The notes beneath the pieces are model-generated. The model did not search any database. It was not told the DNA's origin and saw only the letters and a list, made by a program, of their open reading frames with translations. Made by a program: the position numbers and the translations under genes. A stretch of DNA of 64,000 nucleotides from NCBI RefSeq assembly GCF_036002505.1, contig NZ_DASYTH010000121.1:1-64000 (forward strand), given 5' to 3'. Below, one piece after another: positions 28,894-37,338 of this stretch. Every line of letters starts with the position of its first letter. Position 1 is the first letter of the stretch. The stretch is from DASYTH01 sp036002505. Its GTDB lineage: Bacteria > Actinomycetota > Actinomycetes > Mycobacteriales > Pseudonocardiaceae.

Positions 28894-30558
28894 TTATGCC
28901 TGGGAACGGTCCGCGGCGTTGCGGTTCACGCCGGGGATGAACGGGAACGGCGGCACGTTCGGCGGGCAGACCGTGCCCGGGCCGGGCAGGCGCAGCTCCA
29001 GCAGGTAGTTGCTGGCGATGTTGTCGGCGCACGTGCTGAACCCGAGGATGGTGTGCCCGAACGAGTCGGCGCTGACCAGGAACCCGTTGCGCAGCTCACG
29101 CGCCATCCGCCGGGAGAACTCGTACTGCGTGGCCGGGTCGTAGAAGTTTCCGTACACCAGCACCGCGTTCGGCGTGCGGCGGTTCCACGGCCCGGTGTAG
29201 GCGTCTCGGCGGTCGAGCGGCCAGGTCGCGCAGATGGCCGGGTCGGACCAGGCCTGGTTCCGGCCGAACGTGGCCATCTCCTGCTCCCACCGGTCGGCGA
29301 TCTGCGGGATCTGGTTCAGCCGGGTGCGGAACGGCTTGTCGGTGCAGTTGACCGCGGGGTACGAGTCGTCGGCCAGATACGGGGTGTCGCCCCGGCCGTC
29401 CCGCCTGGCGAGCGTGGTCTTGCTCAGCACCGTCTGCACGCTCTGGCTGGACACGGCCGCCCGCTGTGCGGCCGCCGGCGGGTGGATCACGTCGAAGAGC
29501 CCCTGGAGGGCCTCGGCGAGCGCGGCCAGCGCGGTCAGGTCGTACAGCGTGCCGGCGACCCCGTTGACGAACGAGCCGATGTCGACCACCGTGCCGTCCG
29601 GCAACGTGATCGGACCGACGTTGCGCAGGTACGTGCGCAGCTCGTCGAACTTCGCCCGCGGGCTGCCGTCGCTGAACGCGCACGCCACGCCGACCGCGTC
29701 GCAGCGCGACAGGAACGCGTCGAGCGCGATCTCGAAGCCGTTGGTGCGCTGGTGGTCGTACTCGAGACCGTCGTGCAGCCGCAGGTCCGGGTCGACGTTG
29801 CCGTCGAGGATGATCGCCCGGGAGCGCTGCGGGAACAGGTTCACGTAGGTGGCACCGAGCAGCGTGCCGTAGGAGAAGCCCAGGTAGTTGAGCTGGGCGT
29901 CACCCACCGCGGCCCGCAGCACGTCCAGGTCGCGGGCCACGTTGACGGTGCCCATCTCCTCCAGCAGCGGACCGGCGAACCGGTCGCAGAACCGGCTGTA
30001 GTCGCGCAGGGCGTCCTGCGCCGACCGCTCCTGCTGCCGGGTGATCGGCAGCAGCGGGATCCGGCCGAACACCGCGTTGGCGTCCTCCTGGGTGGCGAAG
30101 CAGCGCAGCGGGGTGCTGCGGGCGACCCCGCGCGGGTCGAACCCGATGAGGTCGAACCGGTCCAGCACCCGCTGCTGGACGATCAACCCACCGATGGTGG
30201 GCAGCCGGTACCCGCTGCCGCCCGGCCCGCCCGGGTTGAGGAACAGCGAGCCGATCCGGTTCGCCTGGTCGTTCGCGGTCCGGCGCATGAGCGCCAGGTT
30301 GATCGAGCCGCGGTTCGGGTGGTCGTAGTCAAGCGGCACCACATAGTTGGCGCAGCTGAACTTCGACTGGTCCGCCGGCGGCACGTTGGCGATGTCGCCC
30401 GGGGCGCACGGGCCCCAGGAGACCGGCGCGGCGGCCGCCGTGCTGGTGTCCGCGACGTCGGGTTGCGCCGCGGCCACACCGGCCGGCACCACGGTGCCGA
30501 CAAGCGCCGCCACGAGAATGGCATGCCGAAGTAGACGTGATCTTGATCCACTAGCCAC
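28894..30558 (-). CDS. Secreted alpha/beta hydrolase, tandem paralogue
   Basis: 554 residues, same layout as the 27256 gene: signal peptide (about 1-32), LFLNPGGPGGSGY, nucleophile in GFSYGTLLG, Asp in VYGNFYDPATQY and His in ADSFGHTIL, then a TAP-like C-terminal domain. The two proteins are alike along their whole length, so a local duplication is likely. This copy has a C-terminal extension (PFPFIPGVNRNAADRSQA). GTG 30558 is preceded by GAAGGGG. Confidence 0.88.
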   Translation of the reverse strand: MASGSRSRLLRHAILVAALVGTVVPAGVAAAQPDVADTSTAAAAPVSWGPCAPGDIANVPPADQSKFSCANYVVPLDYDHPNRGSINLALMRRTANDQANRIGSLFLNPGGPGGSGYRLPTIGGLIVQQRVLDRFDLIGFDPRGVARSTPLRCFATQEDANAVFGRIPLLPITRQQERSAQDALRDYSRFCDRFAGPLLEEMGTVNVARDLDVLRAAVGDAQLNYLGFSYGTLLGATYVNLFPQRSRAIILDGNVDPDLRLHDGLEYDHQRTNGFEIALDAFLSRCDAVGVACAFSDGSPRAKFDELRTYLRNVGPITLPDGTVVDIGSFVNGVAGTLYDLTALAALAEALQGLFDVIHPPAAAQRAAVSSQSVQTVLSKTTLARRDGRGDTPYLADDSYPAVNCTDKPFRTRLNQIPQIADRWEQEMATFGRNQAWSDPAICATWPLDRRDAYTGPWNRRTPNAVLVYGNFYDPATQYEFSRRMARELRNGFLVSADSFGHTILGFSTCADNIASNYLLELRLPGPGTVCPPNVPPFPFIPGVNRNAADRSQA

Positions 30559-30639
30559 GGGAGTGCCCCTTCTCCCCGGGTGAAGCGACCTGATGTCGCT
30601 GCAGACCCGATGAGACTCACACCATCGTGGGTTTGTCGG

Positions 30640-32085
30640 CTACGTCCGTTCGTATGACTGGTGCCGGAGCGTGATGGGAAGGTCATCCTTCGGGAACGGC
30701 AGCGACGTGAAGCCCCACCGTGGCTCGTAGTCGGCGGGGAAGCTCCACTCGTGGTGCCGCAGCAGGGCGTCCAGCACGGTCTTCACCTCGAGCGTGCCGA
30801 AGTGCATGCCGATGCACTTGTGCACGCCGCCGCCGAACGGAAGCCAGGCGTAGCGGTGCGACTTGTCCTCACGGCGCGGCTCGTCGAACCGGGAAGGGTC
30901 GAACCGCAGCGGATCCGTCCAGTACTCGGGCATCAGGTGGTTGACCCAGGTGCCGAGCACGATCTGGGTGCCGGCCGGGAGGTAGTGGCCGAGCACCTCG
31001 GTGTCCTTGACGGTGCGCCGGACCGGGCCGGGCACCGGCGGCACCAGCCGCAGCGTCTCCTTGACCACGAGGTCGAGGGTGCGCAGCCGGTTCAGGCCGG
31101 CAAGGTCGAGCGGGGCGTCGCCGCGGGCAAGCGACTCGGCCCGGGCCCGCTCCTGCCATTCCGGGTGCCTGCCGAGGAAGTACGCGGCGGCCGTGGCGGT
31201 GATCGTCGAGGTGTCGTGTGCGGCCATGATCAGGAAGATCATGTGGTCGACCACGCCGGTGTCGGTGAACCGCTCGCCGTCCTCGGTCTGCGCCTGGCAG
31301 AGCGCGGTGAACAGGTCCTCCCCGGCGCCGGCCCGCTTGGCCGGCAGCATCCGGGTGAAGTACTCCTCCAGCACCGCGCGGCCGCGCAGGCCCGCGTGCC
31401 ACTTCCCGCCCGGCACGCCGAACCGCAGGATCGCGGTGCCGGCGTGGGTGCAGGCCAGGAACGCGCGTGCCAGCCGGCGACGCTCGGCGCCGACCTCGGC
31501 GGCCATGAACACCTCGGCGGCGATGTCCAGGGAGAGCTGCTTGATCGTCGGGTAGAGCGGGAAAGCCTTGTCCCGCAGCCAGTTCCGCACGGTGTGCCCG
31601 GTCAGCTCGGTGATCGTGCCGAAGTACCCGGCCAGCCGGTCGCCGGTGAACGCCTGCTGCATGATCCGGCGGTGCGCCAGGTGCTCCTCGAAGTCCATGA
31701 GCATGAGACCGCGCCGGAAGAACGGGCCGATGAAGAACTCCCAGCCGTGGCCGAACGCCTTGTCCTTGTTGACGTACACGATCTGCATGGCGTCCGGGCC
31801 GGCGATGTGCACCATCGGCACGCCGAACATCTGCACCCAGCCGACCGGCCCGAGCTGGCGGAACTTCAGCTGCTCGAACGCCGGCCCGTAGCGCAGCGAC
31901 TCGAGGACGTGCCCGAGCCAGGGCAGCCCGCGCTCACCGGGCACCGGCTTGAGCCCGCTGCCGGGCGGCGGCGCGGCGAGGTCCCGCGGCCGGTCCGGGA
32001 TGTGCCGCAGCAGCCGGTCGGTGAGCCCGTCCCGGGGAATGTCGACGAACCCCCGGTACTCGCGGGTCGCGTGGGTCACGGCCAT
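30640..32085 (-). CDS. Cytochrome P450
   Basis: 481 residues. The I-helix oxygen-binding motif AAHDTST, the ExxR motif in KETLRLVPP and the haem-binding loop FGGGVHKCIGMHFG are intact. Length and the N-terminal proline-rich stretch before PGERGLPWLGH fit soluble CYP51/CYP120-like bacterial enzymes; the substrate is unknown. The ATG follows GGAGGTTGCC. It lies 12 bp after the stop of a TetR gene and is probably controlled by it. Confidence 0.93.
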   Translation of the reverse strand: MAVTHATREYRGFVDIPRDGLTDRLLRHIPDRPRDLAAPPPGSGLKPVPGERGLPWLGHVLESLRYGPAFEQLKFRQLGPVGWVQMFGVPMVHIAGPDAMQIVYVNKDKAFGHGWEFFIGPFFRRGLMLMDFEEHLAHRRIMQQAFTGDRLAGYFGTITELTGHTVRNWLRDKAFPLYPTIKQLSLDIAAEVFMAAEVGAERRRLARAFLACTHAGTAILRFGVPGGKWHAGLRGRAVLEEYFTRMLPAKRAGAGEDLFTALCQAQTEDGERFTDTGVVDHMIFLIMAAHDTSTITATAAAYFLGRHPEWQERARAESLARGDAPLDLAGLNRLRTLDLVVKETLRLVPPVPGPVRRTVKDTEVLGHYLPAGTQIVLGTWVNHLMPEYWTDPLRFDPSRFDEPRREDKSHRYAWLPFGGGVHKCIGMHFGTLEVKTVLDALLRHHEWSFPADYEPRWGFTSLPFPKDDLPITLRHQSYERT

Positions 32086-32097
32086 GGCAACCTCCGT

Positions 32098-32700
32098 CTA
32101 CAGCAGGGCGTCGATCTGGGCCCGGGCCAGCGCCCGGGTCGGCTCGTCGTCGGCGGCGGGCAGCACCCCGCCCGGGGTGAGCACCAGCGAGTGCGCGATC
32201 CGCACCATGATCTCGGCTGCCTGATCCGGGTCCGCCGGGCCGAACTCGCCGGCCGCGACGCCCTGCCGGATGTGCTCGGCGAGGTAGGCACGCGCGATCG
32301 CGATCACCGGCGCGCCGTCGACGGTGATGTACGGCAGCACGTCGTGCGGCTCGGTGGCGAGCAGCCGGCTGAGCAGCGGGTGATCGCGCACGCCGGCGAC
32401 CCCGCCGACGAACCCCTCGACCAGTCGCTCACGCACGGTCGGCGCGGCCGCGATCCGCCGGTCCAGCCCGTCCAGGAACCGGCGCAGCTCGTGCAGCAGC
32501 GCGGCCCGCACCAGGTCGCTCTTCTGCGGGAACCGGCGGTACACGGTCGCCCGGCCGAGCCGCGCCGCCCGGGCGATGTCGTCCATGGTGGCGCGCCGGA
32601 TGCCCAGGTTCTCGAACGTCGCCACGGCGGCGTCGAGGATCTGGCGCGTGGTGCCATCGGCCTCGTCCCGGCCGCGCACCCGATCCAGCAGTGCCCGCAT
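32098..32700 (-). CDS. TetR family regulator of the P450 gene
   Basis: 200 residues. The N-terminal HTH is clear (ATMDDIARAARLGRATVYRRF), followed by a helical ligand-binding domain. It is the first gene of a TetR-P450 pair. An inverted repeat at 32701-32729, directly before its ATG, is the expected autoregulatory operator. The inducer may be a P450 substrate, but that is inference. Confidence 0.9.
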   Translation of the reverse strand: MRALLDRVRGRDEADGTTRQILDAAVATFENLGIRRATMDDIARAARLGRATVYRRFPQKSDLVRAALLHELRRFLDGLDRRIAAAPTVRERLVEGFVGGVAGVRDHPLLSRLLATEPHDVLPYITVDGAPVIAIARAYLAEHIRQGVAAGEFGPADPDQAAEIMVRIAHSLVLTPGGVLPAADDEPTRALARAQIDALL

Positions 32701-32729
32701 GTGAGACGACGATACGGATATCGTCTCAC
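32701..32729. promoter_or_regulatory. Probable TetR operator
   Basis: Perfect 9-bp arms GTGAGACGA and TCGTCTCAC separated by 11 bp, touching the start codon of the TetR gene at 32700. Size and position suit a TetR-type dimer site that blocks transcription of tetR-P450. Confidence 0.75.
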
Positions 32730-32746
32730 CGCCACAAGCGCTCGCC

Positions 32747-32875
32747 ATGTTGGCCTCTGGCGTCGCCGTGTTGGCGGGTGACGTCGCCGTGTTGGCACCT
32801 CGCGCGGTTCGACGCGAGGCGGTCGGCAAACACAGCAACGTGACCGGCCAACACAACGACGTGAGGAGCCAACAT
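32747..32875. repeat. Inverted 3+3 box array with 21-nt spacing (GTGTTGGC boxes)
   Basis: Boxes [A/G]TGTTGGC begin at 32747, 32768 and 32789. Their complements (GCAAACAC, GCCAACAC, GCCAACAT) begin at 32826, 32847 and 32868. Spacing is exactly 21 nt within each arm. The 13-nt spacers are related (for example GGGTGACGTCGCC against CGGTCACGTTGCT). A 7-bp hairpin (CCTCGCG/CGCGAGG) lies in the centre. The array fills the gap between the egtCD stop and the tetR operator. Confidence 0.85.
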
Positions 32876-32879
32876 ATGG

Positions 32880-34610
32880 TCAGCCAGCGGCGCGGGAGAG
32901 GGAGACGCCGAACCTCCCCTCAGCATCGGTCCACCAGTGCTCCAGGGCGAAGCCGGCGGCGGTGAGCTCCTCGTCGACGCGTTCCCGGCGGAACTTGGCC
33001 GAGATCTCGGTGTGCAGTTCCTCGCCCGCGGCGAACTCGACCTCCATGTCGAGGCCGGCGATGCGGGCCCGCACCGGGCGGACCGCGCGCAGCCGCATCT
33101 CGATCCACTCGTTGTCCGGGTCCCAGAGCGCGACGTGGGCGAACGCGTCGAGGTCGAAGTTCGCGGACAGCTCGCGGTTGAGCACGCGCAGCACGTTGCG
33201 GTTGAACTCGGCGGTCACCCCGGCGGCGTCGTCGTAGGCGCGGACCAGCGTGCCCGCGTCCTTGACCAGGTCGGTGCCGAGCAGCAGCCACTCCCCCGGC
33301 TCGAGGACGTCGCGCACCGAGCCGAGGAACTTGGCCCGCTCGTCCGGGAGCAGGTTGCCGATCGTGCCACCGAGGAACGCGACCAGCCGCGGCGGCTCGC
33401 CGGGCAGCAGGCCGAGGTGCTCGGTGAAGTCGCCGACCACACCGTGCACGGCGGCGGACGGGTACTCGGCGTGCAGCGCGGCCGAGGCCTCCCGCAGCGC
33501 CGACTCGGACACGTCCAGCGCGACGATCTGCCGCAGGGTTCCATTGTCCCGCAACGCGTTCAGCAGCAGCCTGGTCTTCTCCGAGGACCCCGAGCCGAGC
33601 TCCACCAGGGTGTGCGCGCCGGTGACCGCGGCGATCTCGCCGGACCGCGCGGCCAGAATCTCCCGCTCCGCGCGGGTCGGGTAGTACTCCGGCAGCCGGG
33701 TGATCTCCTCGAACAGCTCGCTGCCGTTCGCGTCGTAGAACCACTTGGGCGGCAGCATCTTCGGCGACGTGGCGAGCCCGCGCCGGACGTCGGCGGCCAG
33801 CGAGCGGGCGGCGTGGTCCTCCGGCAGGTGCACCTCGATCACCGGCTCGGTCGGGATGAGCGGCCGGGTGCGCACCACCGGGCGCCCCTGGCCGTCGAGC
33901 GTCGCCGTCACCAGCGTGTGATCGTCCACAGTGGACCACCGAGCGTCGTCGTCCCACGGCTCGGAGGCCACCACCACCGCGTCCGAAGTGGACAGCACGG
34001 ACAGCGAGTGCCACCATCGGGTCGCGGCCAGCACCCGGCCGTCGGTCAGCAGCAGGTTCAGCCGGGAGCCGGGCGCCGCCTCGGCCACCCGCAGCGTCAC
34101 CGTGGCCACCGCCTCGGCGGCCGAGTCACCGGCCCGCAGCCGGTCGCGCACCAGCGCCCAGAGCAGCGCGCTGTCCGTCGGCGCGTCCAGCGTGATCAGA
34201 ACGACCACCGGCAGCCGCTCGGCGAGGCCAGCCACGCTCTGCGGCCAGCCGGCGATCCTGCCGTTGTGGCTGAACAGCCAGGAACCGTCGGTGAACGGTG
34301 CGCACGCGGTCTCCACGCCGGGCATGCCGACGGTGGCCGAGCGCACCGCGGCCAGCACCGCGCGGCTGGAGGTCACCTCGGCCACCGAGGCGAATCCGGT
34401 GTCCGTCCACATCGGAACCGGACGCCGGTAGCGGACCGGGCCGGTGTCCTTGGCGGGGAACCAGCCGACGCCGAAACCGTCCACGTTGACCGCGCCGCCG
34501 CCGCGCATGTCGGCCGGCTCCCAGGTCTGGCGCAGCAGCGAGTGCGGCTTGTCGAACAGCAACTCGGGCAGCCGCGTCTCCGGCCCGAGATAGGCAAGAT
34601 GCCGGCACAT
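32880..34610 (-). CDS. egtC-egtD: Fused ergothioneine enzyme EgtC-EgtD
   Basis: 576 residues in one frame. Residues 1 to about 250 are EgtC, a class II glutamine amidotransferase-type hydrolase (nucleophile Cys2 in MCRHLAYLG, FSHNGRIAGW), which removes glutamate from the gamma-glutamyl intermediate. Residues about 260-576 are EgtD, the histidine N-alpha-trimethyltransferase (PKWFYDANGSELFEEITRLP, SAM loop VELGSGSSEKT, FLGGTIGNLLPDE). In mycobacteria these are separate genes. No stop codon, internal ribosome site or start is seen at the junction, so a true fusion is likely. It starts 3 bp after the egtB stop. Confidence 0.9.
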   Translation of the reverse strand: MCRHLAYLGPETRLPELLFDKPHSLLRQTWEPADMRGGGAVNVDGFGVGWFPAKDTGPVRYRRPVPMWTDTGFASVAEVTSSRAVLAAVRSATVGMPGVETACAPFTDGSWLFSHNGRIAGWPQSVAGLAERLPVVVLITLDAPTDSALLWALVRDRLRAGDSAAEAVATVTLRVAEAAPGSRLNLLLTDGRVLAATRWWHSLSVLSTSDAVVVASEPWDDDARWSTVDDHTLVTATLDGQGRPVVRTRPLIPTEPVIEVHLPEDHAARSLAADVRRGLATSPKMLPPKWFYDANGSELFEEITRLPEYYPTRAEREILAARSGEIAAVTGAHTLVELGSGSSEKTRLLLNALRDNGTLRQIVALDVSESALREASAALHAEYPSAAVHGVVGDFTEHLGLLPGEPPRLVAFLGGTIGNLLPDERAKFLGSVRDVLEPGEWLLLGTDLVKDAGTLVRAYDDAAGVTAEFNRNVLRVLNRELSANFDLDAFAHVALWDPDNEWIEMRLRAVRPVRARIAGLDMEVEFAAGEELHTEISAKFRRERVDEELTAAGFALEHWWTDAEGRFGVSLSRAAG

Positions 34611-34613
34611 CGG

Positions 34614-35945
34614 CTATCCCCTCTCGTCCGGTGCGGCGTCGCGGGCGCACCGGAAGCCGGCGAAGATCTGCCGCCGGATCGGGTAGTCCCAGTTGCGGAA
34701 CGTGCTCCGGCAGGCCACCGGGTCGGTGCCGAACGAGCCGCCGCGCAGCACCTTGTACTCCGGGCCGAAGAACACCTCGGAGTACTCCTTGTACGGGAAC
34801 ACCGCGAAGCCCGGGTACCCGGTGAAGTCGGTGCTGGTCCACTCCCACACGTCGCCGATGAGCTGGTGCACCCCCAACGGCGACACCCCGGCCGGGTAGG
34901 CCCCCACCGGCGCCGGCGACAGGTGCCGCTGCCCCAGGTTCGCCTGCTCGGGACCGGGTTCCTCGTCGCCCCAAGGGAAACGGCGGGAGCGGCCGGTGGC
35001 CGGGTCGTACCGGGCCGCCTTCTCCCACTCCGTCTCGGTGGGCAGCCGCCGGCCCGCCCAGGCCGCGTAGGCCGCCGCCTCGTGGAAGCACACGTGCACG
35101 ACCGGTTCGTCCGGCGGCAGCTGCTCGACCACGCCGAACCGGGTGCGCAGCCAGCCGTCGCCGTCGCGCAGCCAGAACCGCGGCGCGGTCAGACCGGCGT
35201 GCTGCCGGTAGGCCCAGCCGTCCTCGGACCACCAGCGCGGGTCGTCATAGCCGCCGGCGGCGATGAACCGGGCGTACGCGGCGTTCGTGACCGGCGTGGT
35301 GTCGATCATGAACGCGTCGACGTGCGCGGTGTGCGCCGGCCGCTCGTTGTCCAGCGCCCACGGCTCGGTGGAGGTGCCCATGGTGAACGGGCCGCCGGGC
35401 ACCAGCACCTCGGCGGCGCGTGGCGGGCCGGCCGAGCCGGGCGGCGGCGGCGCGGTGAGCACCGGGGGTCCGACCCGGAGCTGGTGGGTGGCGAGCATCG
35501 TCTCGTCGTGCTGCTGCTCGTGCTGGGCGATCATGCCGAACGCGAAGGCGTTGTCCACCAGCCGCCGGCCCTCCAGCGGCGTGCGCTCGAGCACGTCGAG
35601 CACCTTGTCCCGGACCTCGCGGACGTAGCCGCGGGCCTCGGTGGGCGAGAGCAGCGGCAGCGCCGGCCGGTTCGCCCGGGGATGCTGGAACGCGTCGTAC
35701 AGCTCGTCGATGTCGCGGCGGACCGGCTCGCGGCCGCCGACGTCGCGTACCAGCCAGAGCTCCTCCTGGTTGCCGATGTGGGCGAGGTCCCACACCAGCG
35801 GCGACATCAGCTTCGAGTGCTGCCGCACCAGGTCGTCGTCGTCAACGGCGTCGGTCAGCGCGACGCTGCGGTCCCGCGCACGGCGCAGCGCCGCGGCGAC
35901 CCGCTCACGAAGTGCCTCGGTCGTCTGAGCTTCGGCGATGGTCAT
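34614..35945 (-). CDS. egtB: Ergothioneine sulfoxide synthase EgtB
   Basis: 443 residues. An N-terminal DinB-like domain supplies the iron ligands (LAHIGNQEELW and HEQQHDETM), followed by a formylglycine-generating-enzyme-like domain (VPGGPFTMGT, PTETEWEKAA, GDVWEWTSTDF, LRGGSF). EgtB uses O2 to join hercynine and gamma-glutamylcysteine as a sulfoxide. Its start overlaps the egtA stop as ATGA. Confidence 0.95.
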   Translation of the reverse strand: MTIAEAQTTEALRERVAAALRRARDRSVALTDAVDDDDLVRQHSKLMSPLVWDLAHIGNQEELWLVRDVGGREPVRRDIDELYDAFQHPRANRPALPLLSPTEARGYVREVRDKVLDVLERTPLEGRRLVDNAFAFGMIAQHEQQHDETMLATHQLRVGPPVLTAPPPPGSAGPPRAAEVLVPGGPFTMGTSTEPWALDNERPAHTAHVDAFMIDTTPVTNAAYARFIAAGGYDDPRWWSEDGWAYRQHAGLTAPRFWLRDGDGWLRTRFGVVEQLPPDEPVVHVCFHEAAAYAAWAGRRLPTETEWEKAARYDPATGRSRRFPWGDEEPGPEQANLGQRHLSPAPVGAYPAGVSPLGVHQLIGDVWEWTSTDFTGYPGFAVFPYKEYSEVFFGPEYKVLRGGSFGTDPVACRSTFRNWDYPIRRQIFAGFRCARDAAPDERG

Positions 35946-37195
35946 CGGGGAGTCCCTCCGTTGCTTGTGGCCCGGTGCAGAACCCGGTCGAGGTCATGGG
36001 CGATCGGCTCGGCTACCTCCTTGGTGAGGCCGGTGTCCGGCAGTCTTTGGATGCCCAGTTCGAGCACCCGCCTGGCCACCGCGGCGACCGGGCTGTCGGC
36101 CAGCCCGTGCCGGGCCGCCGGCAGCCAGCGGCCGGCCACCGGCCGGCACAGCTCCACCACTTCGTCCACAGTGGACTGTCTGGCCATGAGCGCGGCCAGC
36201 AGCGCCACCGGCACGACCCAGTTCCCGCCCTCCTGCGCGTCCAGGTAGCGCACCTCGAGGTAGCCGTGCGGGCGGACCGGCGGGAACATCGTGGACACGT
36301 GGTACTCCAGGTCGTCCACGGTCGGCGGGTCGGGCAGCGCGCCGGCCATCCAGTCGGCGAACGTGACGCCCGGCGGCGCGTCCCAGCAGTCACCCGGCCC
36401 GCGCAGGCACAGCAGCGGCGTGTCCAGCACCCGGCGGGCCCAGTCCGCGGCCGGGTCGGCGGTGATCGCCGACGGGCTGCTGCGCACCGGGTCCACCCCG
36501 AGCACCGCGCGCAGCCGGGACGACGCCCAGCCGGTCGGATTTCCTTGCAGCTGCGGGGAGTTGGCGAACGACGCGACCAGCACCGGACCCAGCGCGGTGA
36601 CCGCGGCGAACCGGCTGGCCAGCGCCTCCGGCTGGCCGGCGTCCACACACACCTGCAGGGCCGCCGTGCAGCACATCATCGTGACGCCGTGCGGACCGAC
36701 CTGGGCGAAGGCACGCTCCATCGCCGCGTAGCGCGGAGTGTCCAGAACGCGTCGCGGGGATCGGTGTGGATCGGTGCCTCGGTGACCGAGTACGAGACCC
36801 TCCGCGGCCAGCAGTCGGATGAGAGAGCCGAGGTCGGCCGTGACGCTGTCGAACAGCTCGGCCAGGGTGGCTCGGGGAAGCGCGGAGATCTCGACCTGCC
36901 CCCCTGGTTCCAGCGTGAGCGGGGAACCCGCGGGGAGCGGAAGTTGCGGACTGTCAGGGACGAGCGTGCGTGGGGCGTGTGGACCAAGGGCGGCGGCCAG
37001 TTTCTCGGGATCGAGTGGCCGCCTCGGATCGTCCTCGTGATGGACGGTCCATTCCAACTCGACGCCGAGCAGCTTCGGCGGCCCGTGCTTGAAGCAGACC
37101 GACGCGACGTACGCCTCGGCCTCCACCCGGTCACGCAGGCGCCGCCGGCCAGGCTCGGCGATGCCCGGGTCACGAACTGCGGTCAGGGTCAACAC
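35942..37195 (-). CDS. egtA: Glutamate-cysteine ligase EgtA
   Basis: 417 residues of the GCS2-type ATP-dependent ligase family that makes gamma-glutamylcysteine for ergothioneine. Signatures include LLGVELEWTVH, LEPGGQVEISA, MMCCTAALQVCVD and YLEVRYLDAQ. It is the first gene of the egtA-egtB-egtCD operon. No EgtE lyase gene is present in the window, so the last step must be encoded elsewhere. The start is GTG 37195 or TTG 37192; AGGAGGGG directly upstream fits TTG slightly better. Confidence 0.93.
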   Translation of the reverse strand: MLTLTAVRDPGIAEPGRRRLRDRVEAEAYVASVCFKHGPPKLLGVELEWTVHHEDDPRRPLDPEKLAAALGPHAPRTLVPDSPQLPLPAGSPLTLEPGGQVEISALPRATLAELFDSVTADLGSLIRLLAAEGLVLGHRGTDPHRSPRRVLDTPRYAAMERAFAQVGPHGVTMMCCTAALQVCVDAGQPEALASRFAAVTALGPVLVASFANSPQLQGNPTGWASSRLRAVLGVDPVRSSPSAITADPAADWARRVLDTPLLCLRGPGDCWDAPPGVTFADWMAGALPDPPTVDDLEYHVSTMFPPVRPHGYLEVRYLDAQEGGNWVVPVALLAALMARQSTVDEVVELCRPVAGRWLPAARHGLADSPVAAVARRVLELGIQRLPDTGLTKEVAEPIAHDLDRVLHRATSNGGTPR

Positions 37196-37286
37196 CCCCT
37201 CCTTGGCTCGAATTCGAAGCTACACGCGCCCACCGACAATCACCGAACTGCGAGCGTGCGTTGGGTAGGTCAGGTGGTGTTCGACG

Positions 37287-37302
37287 CAGTACGGACGTAC
37301 GG
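37287..37302 (+). promoter_or_regulatory. Putative AcnR operator before acnR
   Basis: CAGTACGGACGTACGG fits 11 of the 12 defined positions of the AcnR consensus CAGNACnnncGTACTG (one mismatch near the end). It stands 36 bp before the acnR start and about 90 bp from the divergent egtA start, so it could give autoregulation and possibly also touch egtA. Confidence 0.6.
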
Positions 37303-37338
37303 ATTGCCCTGAATGAGGCGTCCTGACACGATCGTGAG

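Noticed and set aside
25873..32700. Biosynthetic gene cluster around the P450
   Set aside because: Transporters, secreted hydrolases and one TetR-P450 pair are present, but no synthase, ligase or tailoring set. No cluster can be supported.
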